From positions 23,524-87,523 of the forward strand of contig JBDHTW010000006.1 in the NCBI GenBank assembly GCA_039808865.1: DNA of 64,000 nt, written 5' to 3'. A program made the position numbers and the translations under genes. The notes beneath the pieces were generated by a model. That model was not told the DNA's origin and did no database searches. It worked only from the letters and a program-made list of their open reading frames with translations. Shown here piece by piece: positions 8,846-16,965 of this stretch. The stretch's first letter is position 1, and each line of letters opens with the position of its first letter. The stretch comes from Benzoatithermus sp039808865. GTDB taxonomy: Bacteria; Pseudomonadota; Alphaproteobacteria; Geminicoccales; Geminicoccaceae.

Positions 8846-9802
8846 TCAGAAGTGGCGCCAGCCGACGCGCTCGAGAACGACCGGCCGGCCGTCGCCATCG
8901 ACGAGATCGAGGCCGGCGCCGCCGTGGATGCTGCCGATGCGGGTCAGGCCATGGTCCAGCCGGGCCGCCAGCGCCTCGATCGCCGGGCGGTGGCCGGCCG
9001 GTGCGGTGAACAGCAGCTCGTAGTCGTCGCCGCCGGTCAGCGCCGCCTCGTGGGCCCCTGGTATGCCGCGGCCGACGGGCGACAGCGGCAGCAGCGAGAC
9101 GTCGATCCGCGCCCCGACACCCGAGGTCGCGAGGATGTGGCCGAGATCGGCGACGAGGCCGTCGGAGACGTCGATCGCGGCGCTGGCGACGCCTCGCAAC
9201 CCCTTGCCCAGCGCCAGACGCGGCCGTGGCGTCCGGTAGCGGTCGATCAGCATCAGCGCCTCGTCCTCGTCGACGGCCAGCCCGCGCAGGACCCTGAGGC
9301 CCATGGCGGCATCGCCGAGCGTGCCCGAGACCCAGACCTCGTCACCGACACGGGCGCCCGAGCGGAGAAGCGCCTGGCCACGCGGGACGAGACCCAGAAT
9401 GGTGAGCGTGAGCGTCAGCGGGCCCGGCGTGGAGACCGTGTCGCCGCCGAGCAGGTGACAGCCGAATCGCTGCTGGTCGGCCTCGAGCCCGGCCGTGAAG
9501 CGGCGTAGCCAGTAGTCGTCGATGTCGGGCGAGCGGGCGAGCACGGTGAGATAGCCGAGGGGTTCGGCCCCCATGGCGGCGAGATCGGACAGATTGACCC
9601 GCAGCAGCTTGCCGGCGATCAGCTCGGCCGGGTCGTCGGCGAGGAAGTGGACGTCGGCGACGATCGCATCCTTGGCGACGACGAGCTGGGCTCCCGGCGG
9701 CACGTCGACCAGGGCGGCGTCGTCCGTCAGCGCGAGCGCTCCCGGATAGCCGCGGGCGAGCGGCTTCAACAGCCGGTCGATCAGCTCGAACTCGCCGAGC
9801 AT
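8846..9802 (-). CDS. thiL: thiamine-monophosphate kinase
   Basis: A 318-residue enzyme that phosphorylates thiamine monophosphate to the cofactor thiamine diphosphate. The family hallmarks are the opening LGEFELIDRLL, the acidic metal-binding segments DDAALVDV and AKDAIVADVHFL, then LLRVNLSDLAAMGAEPLG, LLGGDTVSTPGPL, IDVSDGLVADLGHI and TGGDDYELLF. ATG 9802 lies two bases after the nusB stop, and in-frame sequence further upstream is only nusB in another frame. It is the last gene of the nrdR-rib-nusB group. No thiamine riboswitch was seen upstream, as expected for an internal operon gene. Confidence 0.95.
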   Translation of the reverse strand: MLGEFELIDRLLKPLARGYPGALALTDDAALVDVPPGAQLVVAKDAIVADVHFLADDPAELIAGKLLRVNLSDLAAMGAEPLGYLTVLARSPDIDDYWLRRFTAGLEADQQRFGCHLLGGDTVSTPGPLTLTLTILGLVPRGQALLRSGARVGDEVWVSGTLGDAAMGLRVLRGLAVDEDEALMLIDRYRTPRPRLALGKGLRGVASAAIDVSDGLVADLGHILATSGVGARIDVSLLPLSPVGRGIPGAHEAALTGGDDYELLFTAPAGHRPAIEALAARLDHGLTRIGSIHGGAGLDLVDGDGRPVVLERVGWRHF

Positions 9803-9804
9803 GG

Positions 9805-10293
9805 TCACACGCCGCGTTCCACCGGCCGCAGCCGGGGCGCCAGGCGGTCGAGCACGGCGTTGACGAAGGCGGGCTCGCTGGCATCGAAGAAGAGGTGCGC
9901 CAGCTCGACATACTCGTTGATCACGACCTTGATCGGCACATCGGTCCGCTCGGCCAGCTCGAACGCGCCCGCCCGCAGGCAGGCCCGGAGCAAGAAGCCG
10001 CAACGAGCGAGCGTCCAGCCCTCGGCCAGGCAATCCTCGACCTCGGGATCGAGCCGGACATGCGCGCCCCATGCTCCCTTGACCAGGATCTGGAACCACT
10101 CCCGATCGACGTCGGGCGACGGCTGATCACTGTCCATCGTCTCGAACAACCCGCCGAGGCGATGCTCGATGAACTCGCGACAGACCGTGTCCGGCCGCTC
10201 GCCCAAGAGATCGACCTGATAGAGCGCCTGCACGGCCGCGAAGCGCGCGGCTCGACGGCGGTTGAGGATCGGACGCAGCGGAGGGCGGCTCAT
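9805..10293 (-). CDS. nusB: transcription antitermination factor NusB
   Basis: A 162-residue all-helical RNA-binding protein that works with NusE (S10) on boxA of rRNA operons. Visible features are the N-terminal RRRAARFAAVQALYQVDLLG helix, GFLLRACLRAGAFEL, and the C-terminal PIKVVINEYVELAHLFF-DASEPAFVNAVLDRLA region. The ATG at 10293 overlaps the ribH stop as ATGA, giving translational coupling. An upstream in-frame methionine at 10323 would lie inside ribH and was not used. The ribH-nusB-thiL order is common in proteobacteria. Confidence 0.95.
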   Translation of the reverse strand: MSRPPLRPILNRRRAARFAAVQALYQVDLLGERPDTVCREFIEHRLGGLFETMDSDQPSPDVDREWFQILVKGAWGAHVRLDPEVEDCLAEGWTLARCGFLLRACLRAGAFELAERTDVPIKVVINEYVELAHLFFDASEPAFVNAVLDRLAPRLRPVERGV

Positions 10294-10766
10294 GGGGTCG
10301 TTCCGGCCAACCGACGCTGCCACTGCACCAGCGTCAGAGCCGCGAGCGCCGCCCCGCCACCCTTGTCCTGCCGGGACGGATCGGCGCGCTCCAGCGCCTG
10401 GACCTCGTTCTCGACGGTCAGGATGCCATTGCCGATGGCGACGCGTTCGCGCACGCCGAGATCCATGATGCCGCGGCAGCTCTCGCCGGCGACGAGGTCG
10501 TAATGCGACGTCTCACCCCGGATGACGCAGCCGATCGCCACGAAGCCGTCGTACCGCCCGGTCGCATGCGCCAGCGCGATGGCGGGCGGAATCTCCAGCG
10601 CGCCCGGGACGGTGAGCCGGGTCACCTCGACCCCGGCCGCCGTCAGCACCGCGTGCGCGCCGTTCAGCAGAAGGTCGTTGATGTGCGCGTAGAAACGTGC
10701 CTCGACCACGAGAATTCGCGCGCCCGTCAAGCGGGGCATCTCGAGCTCGGCCCCGACTCCGGCCAT
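10290..10766 (-). CDS. ribH: 6,7-dimethyl-8-ribityllumazine synthase
   Basis: A 158-residue lumazine synthase that condenses the ribityl-aminouracil intermediate with dihydroxybutanone phosphate. Motifs are VVEARFYAHINDLLLNGA, VPGALEIPPAIALA (substrate binding), GCVIRGETSHYDLVAGES and GNGILTVENEVQALERAD. The protein normally assembles into pentamers or icosahedral shells. It follows ribE after 59 bases and overlaps nusB by four bases. The dihydroxybutanone phosphate synthase gene (ribB or ribBA) that often sits just before it is absent here. Confidence 0.95.
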   Translation of the reverse strand: MAGVGAELEMPRLTGARILVVEARFYAHINDLLLNGAHAVLTAAGVEVTRLTVPGALEIPPAIALAHATGRYDGFVAIGCVIRGETSHYDLVAGESCRGIMDLGVRERVAIGNGILTVENEVQALERADPSRQDKGGGAALAALTLVQWQRRLAGTTP

Positions 10767-10825
10767 CCGATGTTCTCCTCAGCCTGCAAAGGAACGCCAC
10801 AGAGGTAAGCCGTCCCCGCCGCCGC

Positions 10826-11425
10826 TCAAGCCTGCCGCGCGACGGCGAGCTGCCGCGCGACATAGCGGGCCAGCATGTCGACCTCGAGATTGACTGGATC
10901 GCCCACGCGCCGCTCCGCAAGCGTCGTGTGCATCCAGGTGTGCGGGATGATCGTGACCGCGAACCGGTCCTCGCCCACCGCGTTGACGGTCAACGAGATG
11001 CCGTCGACCGCGATCGAGCCCTTGACCGCGAGCAGTGGGGCGAGCGCCGCCGGCACCTTGACCGCCAGCCGCCAGCAGTCGCCGTCCGCGGCCAGCTCGG
11101 CGATTTCACCGACCGCATCGACGTGGCCGAACACGAGATGGCCGCCCAGCTCGTCGCCGAGGCGCAAGGATCGCTCCAGGTTCAGCCGGCGCCCGACCTC
11201 CCAGCCGCCCAGGCTGGTCCGCGCCAGGGTCTCGCCCGAGGCCTGCACGGTATGGATCCGCCCGGACTTGGCGACGAGGGTGAGGCAGATGCCGGCATGC
11301 GCCACCGAGGCGCCCAGATCGAGCTCGGGCAGCGGCAGATCGCTGGCGACGTCCAGCTCGCGGCCGCCCGTGATCTCGCGGATGGCGGCCACCGTGCCGA
11401 TGTGGGTGATGATGCCCGTGAACAT
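10826..11425 (-). CDS. ribE: riboflavin synthase alpha chain
   Basis: A 199-residue protein that dismutates two lumazine molecules into riboflavin. It shows the two repeated lumazine-binding domains: MFTGIITHIGTVAAI and VAHAGICLTLV in the first, then GHLVFGHVDAVGEI and VDGISLTVNAVGEDRF in the second. It starts six bases after the ribD stop. The product is cytosolic and acts together with the neighbouring RibH. No FMN riboswitch was recognised anywhere in the cluster. Confidence 0.95.
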   Translation of the reverse strand: MFTGIITHIGTVAAIREITGGRELDVASDLPLPELDLGASVAHAGICLTLVAKSGRIHTVQASGETLARTSLGGWEVGRRLNLERSLRLGDELGGHLVFGHVDAVGEIAELAADGDCWRLAVKVPAALAPLLAVKGSIAVDGISLTVNAVGEDRFAVTIIPHTWMHTTLAERRVGDPVNLEVDMLARYVARQLAVARQA

Positions 11426-11431
11426 GCGACC

Positions 11432-12541
11432 TCACTCAGCGCCGGGCAGCGGCTCCAGCACGTCCAACCGATCCGGCCCAAGCTGACGCGTCTCGATCCG
11501 CCGCCACTGCCGCGCGTCGACCAGGCGCTCGACGGCCAGCGACCGGATCGCCGGCAGGCCGTCGGCACCGATCAGCAACGGAGCCTGGAACTGATAGAGC
11601 CGGTCGACCCGACCATGCCGCAGGAACGCCGTGGCCAGCGTGGCCCCGCCCTCGACCAGCAGTCGTGTGATACCCCGCCCGGCCAGCGTCGCCAAGACCT
11701 GCTGCAGCTCGCCCGCGGGATCGGACGGGCGCAGCGGCAGCACGACCACCCCGGCCCGCTCCAAGGCGGCCACCCGCCGGTCGTCCGAGGCCGCCGTGAA
11801 CAGCCAGACCGGCAGATCGCGGGCCGAGGTGGCGAGCCGGCTGCACGGATCGAGCCGCAGCCGGCGATCGAGCACGACGCGGACCGGCGACCGGTCCACC
11901 AGGCCGGGCAGGCGGCAGGTCAGCATCGGGTCGTCGGCCAAGGCCGTGCCGCTGCCGACCAGGATGGCATCGTAGCGCAGGCGCAGGCGATGCCCTTCGG
12001 CGCGGGCGGCCGGGCCGGTGATCCACTGGCTGTCGCCGGCGACGGTGGCGATCCGCCCGTCGGCGCTGGTCGCGAGCTTGAGCGCCACCAGCGGCCGCTC
12101 TTGGCACATGCGCAGGAAGAAGCCGGCATTCAGGCCACGGGCCTCGGACTCGGCACAGCCGACCTCGACGATCATGCCGGCGGCGCGCAGCCGATCGATG
12201 CCGGCGCCGTTGACGCGCGGGTCGGGATCGACCGCGGCGATCACCGTGCGCGCGACCCCCGCCGCGAGCAGCGCGTCGACGCAGGGCGGCGTGCGCCCGT
12301 GATGGTTGCAGGGCTCGAGCGTGACGTAGGCCGTGCTGCCGCGCGCGGCAGCACCCGCACGCAGGAGGGCCTCGCTTTCCGCGTGCGGCCGCCCGCCGGG
12401 CTGGGTCCAGCCGCGGCCGAGCACGCGACCGTCCTTGACCAGCACGCAGCCCACGGCCGGGTTGGGCCAGACATTGCCGAGCCCGCGCGCCGCCAGGGCC
12501 AGCGCCATGGCCATGAACCGCCGGTCCGCCGCTTGGCTCAC
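11432..12541 (-). CDS. ribD: bifunctional riboflavin deaminase/reductase
   Basis: A 369-residue two-domain enzyme for the second and third steps of riboflavin synthesis. The N-terminal cytidine-deaminase-like domain carries the zinc ligands in PHAESEALL and PCNHHGRTPPC. The C-terminal reductase domain, from about residue 145, contains VALKLATSADGRIA, DSQWITGPAARAEGHRLR and RLLVEGGATLATAFL for NADPH and substrate binding. The length is typical. It follows nrdR after 24 bases and precedes ribE by six, so all three are likely co-transcribed. Confidence 0.95.
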   Translation of the reverse strand: MSQAADRRFMAMALALAARGLGNVWPNPAVGCVLVKDGRVLGRGWTQPGGRPHAESEALLRAGAAARGSTAYVTLEPCNHHGRTPPCVDALLAAGVARTVIAAVDPDPRVNGAGIDRLRAAGMIVEVGCAESEARGLNAGFFLRMCQERPLVALKLATSADGRIATVAGDSQWITGPAARAEGHRLRLRYDAILVGSGTALADDPMLTCRLPGLVDRSPVRVVLDRRLRLDPCSRLATSARDLPVWLFTAASDDRRVAALERAGVVVLPLRPSDPAGELQQVLATLAGRGITRLLVEGGATLATAFLRHGRVDRLYQFQAPLLIGADGLPAIRSLAVERLVDARQWRRIETRQLGPDRLDVLEPLPGAE

Positions 12542-12565
12542 AACCGTTCCGTCACGGCAGCGATG

Positions 12566-13030
12566 CTAGGCCTCATGGTCTTCCGGCAGATGACGAATGA
12601 ACTCCTCGAAATCGCGCAGCGTCGCGAAATCCCGGTAGACCGACGCGAAGCGGACGTAGGCCACCTCGTCGAGCCTGGCCAGGCTCTCCATCGCCAGCTC
12701 GCCGATCCGCGTGCTCGGCACCTCGGTCTCGCCGCTGGTCTCGATGCGCCGCACGATCGCGCTGATGATCCGCTCGATCTGCTCCTCGCCGATCCCGCGC
12801 TTGCGCGTCGCGATGCGGATCGACCGGGCCAGCTTGTCGCGGTCGAAGGCCACCCGCCGGCCATCCTTCTTGACCACCAGCAGCTCGCGCAGCTGGACGC
12901 GCTCGAAGGTGGTGAAGCGCGCGCTGCACAAGGGACACTGACGCCGGCGCCGGATCGCCGAGGCGTCGTCGACGGGCCGCGAATCCTTCACCTGGGTGTC
13001 TTCCGACCCGCAAAATGGGCAGCGCATCAA
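12566..13030 (-). CDS. nrdR: transcriptional repressor NrdR
   Basis: A 154-residue zinc-ribbon and ATP-cone repressor of ribonucleotide reductase genes. The ribbon cysteines are in CPFCGSEDTQV and CPLCSARFTTFE. The ATP-cone covers about residues 48-138 (VVKKDGRRVAFDRDKLARSI onward). Two adjacent ATGs at 13030 and 13027 are both possible. Its targets are not in this window. It is the first gene of the group running to thiL; glyA, a frequent neighbour, is missing between it and rpiB. Confidence 0.95.
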   Translation of the reverse strand: MMRCPFCGSEDTQVKDSRPVDDASAIRRRRQCPLCSARFTTFERVQLRELLVVKKDGRRVAFDRDKLARSIRIATRKRGIGEEQIERIISAIVRRIETSGETEVPSTRIGELAMESLARLDEVAYVRFASVYRDFATLRDFEEFIRHLPEDHEA

Positions 13031-13103
13031 GGACTCCGGCGACCGTCAGGCTTGGGCGGGAGGCGCAACTATAGCAGCCGCCGCGACGGACGACACCGCC
13101 GGC

Positions 13104-13538
13104 TCAGCCCAGCTTGTCCACGCGCCGCTGATGGCGGCCACCCTCGAAGCCGGTGTCGAGAAAGGCCGCGAGGCAGTCGATGGCGACCTCCGGGCCCATG
13201 ATCCGTGCGCCCAGGACCAGCACGTTGGCATCGTTGTGCTGGCGCGCCAACCGGGCGGTGGTGACGTCGTGGCACAAGGCCGCGCGGATGTGGCGATGCC
13301 GGTTCGCCGCGATGCTGATACCGATCCCGGTGCCGCAGATCAGCACTCCACTGCCGGCCCGGCCCTCGCCGAGCGTGGCCGCGAGCGCTGCCGCCATGTC
13401 CGGGTAGTCGACCGAGGCGCCGTCATGGGTGCCGAGATCCACGACCTCCACCCCCCGCGTCGCCAACGCCGCCTTGAGGGCATTCTTCAGCTCGTAGCCG
13501 GCGTGGTCGGCGGCAAGGGCCAGGATGGGCTCGGGCAT
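13104..13538 (-). CDS. rpiB: ribose-5-phosphate isomerase B
   Basis: A 144-residue isomerase of the RpiB/LacAB family that interconverts ribose 5-phosphate and ribulose 5-phosphate. Evidence: LAADHAGYELKNALKAAL at the N-terminus, the DYPDMA motif, the phosphate-binding loop GVLICGTGIGISIAANR with its catalytic cysteine, and NDANVLVLGARI. The ATG at 13538 opens directly into the first beta strand. It lies 73 bases upstream of nrdR on the same strand and may head the transcript. It also feeds ribulose 5-phosphate, a riboflavin precursor. Confidence 0.94.
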   Translation of the reverse strand: MPEPILALAADHAGYELKNALKAALATRGVEVVDLGTHDGASVDYPDMAAALAATLGEGRAGSGVLICGTGIGISIAANRHRHIRAALCHDVTTARLARQHNDANVLVLGARIMGPEVAIDCLAAFLDTGFEGGRHQRRVDKLG

Positions 13539-13708
13539 GACGGGCTCGTTCGTGCAGCTGATCGGATGGCGATCCTAGAGCAGTTGCCGTAGCAGGTGAA
13601 CGGTCTCGATGGCCTGCATCAACAGGCCGCTTGCCAGAAAGGACGCGGCGCCGTAGCGGTGTAGTGGCAGAATACCGGCCAAAGTTGGCCATCCAGGGAG
13701 GTTCAGCG

Positions 13709-14134
13709 ATGCCCAAGGTCACCATGTCCACGCCGGTCGCGATGAATGCCGATCAGCTCTGGCAGGCGGTGGGCTCCTTCGCCGCGATCGGCCAGTGGCA
13801 TCCGATGATGGAGAAGGTGGAATCCCAAGGTGAGAACAAGGGCTCGCTCCGGACGCTGCAGCTCATCGGCGGCGCCAAGCTGGTCGAGCGGCTCGAGGAG
13901 ATCAGCCCGACCGAGCGGCTCTACCGCTACTCGATCGTCGAGAGCCCGCTGCCGATCAGCGACTATTTCTCGGAGATCCGGGTCAAGGACAACGGTGACG
14001 GGACCAGCACGGTCGAGTGGTCGAGCGATTTCAACGTCAAGACCGGCAACGAGACCGACGTGGTCAAGACCGTGCAGGAAGTCTACCAGGCCGGGCTCGA
14101 CAACATCACGAAGCTTTATGGCTTCAAGCGCTAG
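13709..14134 (+). CDS. SRPBCC-family (polyketide cyclase/dehydrase-like) protein
   Basis: A 141-residue protein with the START/Bet v1 helix-grip fold. The family pattern is seen in AMNADQLWQAVGSFAAIGQWHP, then alternating beta strands, and the long C-terminal helix VVKTVQEVYQAGLDNITKLYG. Members bind small hydrophobic ligands; the nearest named type is the MxaD/polyketide cyclase 2 group. GGGAGG at 13695-13700 sits eight bases before ATG 13709, which decides the start. It diverges from rpiB across 170 bases. The ligand and function are unknown. Confidence 0.85.
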   Translation: MPKVTMSTPVAMNADQLWQAVGSFAAIGQWHPMMEKVESQGENKGSLRTLQLIGGAKLVERLEEISPTERLYRYSIVESPLPISDYFSEIRVKDNGDGTSTVEWSSDFNVKTGNETDVVKTVQEVYQAGLDNITKLYGFKR

Positions 14135-14153
14135 CGCACACCATCGGCGGATC

Positions 14154-14184
14154 GGCCACGGGCGGGCGTCCACCACCCGTGGCC
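14154..14184. terminator. 9-bp stem-loop after the SRPBCC gene
   Basis: GGCCACGGG at 14154-14162 pairs perfectly with CCCGTGGCC at 14176-14184 around a 13-base loop. It lies between the SRPBCC gene and the Rdx-family gene. No T-run follows, so it could be a weak terminator, an RNA-processing site or an mRNA 3' stabiliser. Confidence 0.35.
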
Positions 14185-14243
14185 CCTGGCCACACGGTGA
14201 GAGGATATTGCCGCCCGGGCATCGTCGCCGCTAGGTTCCGGCC

Positions 14244-14528
14244 ATGAACGAGCCGCATCGCCCGCGCATCGCCATCCGCTACTGCCGGCAGTGCAACTGG
14301 CTGCTCCGGGCCGCCTGGATGGCGCAGGAGCTGCTGGCGACCTTCGCCGAGGATCTCGGCGAGGTCGCCCTCGTCCCGGCCACCGGCGGCGCGTTCGAGA
14401 TCGACTGCGATGGCGAGCTGCTCTGGGAGCGCAAGCGCGACGGCGGCTTTCCCGACGCCAAGACGCTCAAGCAGCGGGTCCGCGATCGGCTGGACCCGGA
14501 ACGCGACCTGGGGCACGTCGACCGCTAG
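14244..14528 (+). CDS. Rdx/SelT-SelW-SelH family thioredoxin-like protein
   Basis: A 94-residue member of the Rdx family, the cysteine-containing bacterial relatives of selenoprotein W. The redox motif CRQC is at residues 14-17 in IRYCRQCNWLLRAAWMAQEL, followed by the conserved GAFEIDCDGELLWERKRDGGFPD region and KTLKQRVRD. The position that is selenocysteine in animals is Cys17 here, and there is no in-frame TGA. The role is presumed thiol-redox but is not established for bacterial members. It follows the SRPBCC gene after 109 bases containing a stem-loop. Confidence 0.88.
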   Translation: MNEPHRPRIAIRYCRQCNWLLRAAWMAQELLATFAEDLGEVALVPATGGAFEIDCDGELLWERKRDGGFPDAKTLKQRVRDRLDPERDLGHVDR

Positions 14529-14650
14529 CCGCATACATAGTTGAAACATGCGTCGGGCATGGCGCGACATCGCAGCGAAACCCTGATCCGTCATCCTCCT
14601 TCACGCGCGAGGCCGCTCCCGACCTCGCCCAGGTGAAGGAACCACCTCCC

Positions 14651-14860
14651 ATGTCCGCCTCGATCCTGGCCGCCGGCGGCTCGCGCCGCGCGGCATCCGG
14701 CCTGTGCCGGCTCTTTGGCCGCCTCGGCGCCGCGCTTGCGCGCGAGTTGCGCCTGCAGCGCGACATCCGCTTCCTGATGGAGCAGGACGATCGCATGCTG
14801 CACGATCTCGGCCTGACCCGCAGCGACGTCGAACGCGTCGTGCGCGGCTGGTTGCCGTGA
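14651..14860 (+). CDS. DUF1127 (YjiS-like) small protein
   Basis: A 69-residue, arginine-rich protein ending in the DUF1127 core: ELRLQRDIRFLMEQDDRMLHD then LGLTRSDVERVV. Alphaproteobacterial members are small proteins implicated in RNA turnover and phosphate or carbon regulation. The ATG at 14651 has AAGGA nine to ten bases upstream. A longer open frame reaches back to 14291 but is the shifted frame of the preceding gene. Its exact role here is unknown. Confidence 0.85.
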   Translation: MSASILAAGGSRRAASGLCRLFGRLGAALARELRLQRDIRFLMEQDDRMLHDLGLTRSDVERVVRGWLP

Positions 14861-14903
14861 GCGGGCCGCCGGCCATCGCTGCACCGGACCGGCGCCCGCC
14901 TGC

Positions 14904-14927
14904 GTGAGCGCTCTCGCCAGCGCTCAC
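14904..14927. terminator. 9-bp perfect hairpin between convergent genes
   Basis: GTGAGCGCT at 14904-14912 pairs with AGCGCTCAC at 14919-14927, loop CTCGCC. It lies between the ends of the DUF1127 gene and the convergent cytochrome b561 gene, where a bidirectional terminator is expected. There is no clear T-run on either side. Confidence 0.45.
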
Positions 14928-14952
14928 CGGGCGGGCGCTCGCCGGGGCGCGG

Positions 14953-15510
14953 TCAGACGCGCACGGCCGCCCGGGACGGCAGCATCCGTCGCAGCACCCC
15001 GTCCTTGCGCACGAACTCGTGCTGCAGCGCCCCCGCCACGTGCAGGATCACGGTGGCGTAGAGCAGCCATTGCAAGGTCAGGTGCGCGAGCTTGAACCAT
15101 TCGCCCAGGGGCTTGTCGACCGGAACGTACTGGGACAGCTCCCACATCATCAAGAACGGCACCGGGTAGCCGCTCAGCGTGGTGTAGAGAAAGCCGGTCA
15201 GCGGCATCAGGAACAGCAGCACGTAGAGCAGCACGTGCGTGGCGCGCGCGGCGGTCGCCTGCCAAGCCGGCAGATCGGCGGGCAGCAAGGGCACCGGATG
15301 CCGCAGCCGCCAGACGAGACGCCCGCAAGCCAGGATCAGCACGATCAGGCCCACGTTCTTGTGCAGCGCATAGAGGAAGTCCTGGGTGGGTCCGGGACCG
15401 ACCGCGTTCATCGCCCAGCCCGCCGGCACCTGCACGAGGATGAGCGCGGCGATGATCCAGTGCAGTGCGATCTGCAGGCTTCCCCAGCGCTCCGGCGTGT
15501 TCCGCAGCAT
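14953..15510 (-). CDS. cytochrome b561 family protein
   Basis: A 185-residue four-helix inner membrane diheme cytochrome of the YodB/CybB type, which passes electrons from quinol or similar donors. Likely heme-ligand histidines are in LQIALHWIIAA, LYALHKNVGL, ARATHVLLYV and ATVILHVAGALQHEF. The start ATG 15510 is preceded by GGGAGAGGGGC. A frame extension to 15759 reads antisense to the proA 5' region and was rejected. It converges on the DUF1127 gene and diverges from proA. The physiological partner cannot be told from context. Confidence 0.9.
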   Translation of the reverse strand: MLRNTPERWGSLQIALHWIIAALILVQVPAGWAMNAVGPGPTQDFLYALHKNVGLIVLILACGRLVWRLRHPVPLLPADLPAWQATAARATHVLLYVLLFLMPLTGFLYTTLSGYPVPFLMMWELSQYVPVDKPLGEWFKLAHLTLQWLLYATVILHVAGALQHEFVRKDGVLRRMLPSRAAVRV

Positions 15511-15665
15511 GCCCCTCTCCCATCCGCTCGGCGTCCATGCCGACATCATGCTGGTGATAGTCCGCCGGCCCGTCGTATCAAGGCGTGCCCGGCAACGTGC
15601 TTGGCCAGCCCGCCCGCGTTTGCTACATCCGGCCGCCGCAGATCCGTGGCTCGGGACGATGGACG

Positions 15666-16946
15666 ATGGCGACCGCACTGGTGAAGGATCCGTTGGAGCG
15701 TCAGATGCTGGCGCTGGGCGAGGCCGCCCGGGCGGCGGCGCAGGTCCTGGCGCAGGCACCGCGAGCGACGAAGGATCGGGCCCTGCTCGCCGCTGCCGCA
15801 GCGCTGCGCGCGCGCGCCGGCGCCATACTCGACGCGAACACCCGCGACATGGCCGCGGCCCGGGCCAAGGGCCTCACCGGCGCCATGCTCGACCGGCTGG
15901 AGCTCAACCCGCAGCGGATCGAGGCCATGGCGGTGGGCCTGGAGACGATCGCCGGCCTCGACGACCCGATCGGCGCCGAGCTCGCCCGCTGGCAGCGGCC
16001 GAACGGGCTGGACATCGCCCGGGTCCGGGTGCCGCTGGGCGTGGTCGGCATCATCTACGAGAGCCGTCCCAACGTCACCGCCGACGCGGGCGCCTTGTGC
16101 CTCAAGGCCGGCAATGCCGCCATACTGCGCGGCGGCTCGGAAAGCTTCCATTCCTCGCAGGCGATCGTGACCGCCCTGACCGAGGGCCTGCTCGCCGCCG
16201 GCCTGCCCGAAGCCGCGATCCAGCTCGTGCCGACCGCCGATCGGGCCGCCGTCGGCATGCTGCTGCGGATGAGCGCGCACGTCGACGTCATCGTGCCGCG
16301 CGGCGGCCGCTCGCTGATCGAACGGGTGCTGGCCGAGAGCAAGGTCCCGGTCCTGGCGCACCTCGAGGGCAACTGCCACACCTACCTGCATCGCACCGCC
16401 GATCCGGCGATGGCCATCGAGCTTGCCGTCAACGCGAAGCTGCGCCGGACCGGCGTCTGCGGCGCCACCGAGACCCTGCTCGTCGACCGCGAGGCGGCCG
16501 AGCGGCTGCTGCCGCCGGTGCTGGACGCGCTGATCGCGGCGGGCTGCGCCGTCCGCGGCGACGAGACCGTCCGGAGCCTGGAGCCGCGGGCGGCGCCCGC
16601 CACCGAGCGGGACTGGTACACCGAGTATCTCGACGCGATCCTGGCGGTGAAGGTGGTGGCGGGGCTGGAGGAGGCGATCGCCCACGTCAACCGCTACGGC
16701 TCGCACCATACCGACTGCATCGTCGCCGCCGATGCCGCGGCCGCCGAGCGCTTCCTGCGCGAGGTGGACAGCGCGATCGTGATCCACAATGCCAGCACCC
16801 AGTTCGCCGACGGCGGCGAGTTCGGGATGGGTGCCGAGATCGGCATCGCCACCGGCCGGCTGCACGCGCGCGGGCCGGTGGGTGTCGAGCAGCTCACCAG
16901 CTACAAGTACGTGGTCCGCGGCAGCGGCCAGGTGCGCCCCGGCTGA
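15666..16946 (+). CDS. proA: glutamate-5-semialdehyde dehydrogenase (gamma-glutamyl phosphate reductase)
   Basis: A 426-residue NADPH-dependent enzyme for the second step of proline synthesis. It has the aldehyde-dehydrogenase fold, with VPLGVVGIIYESRPNVTADA and LCLKAGNAAILRGGSESFHS for cofactor binding, and catalytic Cys265 in RRTGVCGATETLL. The C-terminus carries STQFADGGEFGMGAEIGI. Start ATG 15666 (MATALVKDPLERQML) fits family length. proB, usually directly upstream, is not present here. Downstream, an unrelated reversed gene separates proA from nadD, its common neighbour. Confidence 0.95.
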   Translation: MATALVKDPLERQMLALGEAARAAAQVLAQAPRATKDRALLAAAAALRARAGAILDANTRDMAAARAKGLTGAMLDRLELNPQRIEAMAVGLETIAGLDDPIGAELARWQRPNGLDIARVRVPLGVVGIIYESRPNVTADAGALCLKAGNAAILRGGSESFHSSQAIVTALTEGLLAAGLPEAAIQLVPTADRAAVGMLLRMSAHVDVIVPRGGRSLIERVLAESKVPVLAHLEGNCHTYLHRTADPAMAIELAVNAKLRRTGVCGATETLLVDREAAERLLPPVLDALIAAGCAVRGDETVRSLEPRAAPATERDWYTEYLDAILAVKVVAGLEEAIAHVNRYGSHHTDCIVAADAAAAERFLREVDSAIVIHNASTQFADGGEFGMGAEIGIATGRLHARGPVGVEQLTSYKYVVRGSGQVRPG

Positions 16947-16965
16947 GACGGGGCGCAGCGGCGGC

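Noticed and set aside
10767..10825. Possible FMN riboswitch or regulatory leader between ribE and ribH
   Set aside because: The gap is only 59 bases, and no RFN-element segments were recognised there or before ribD.
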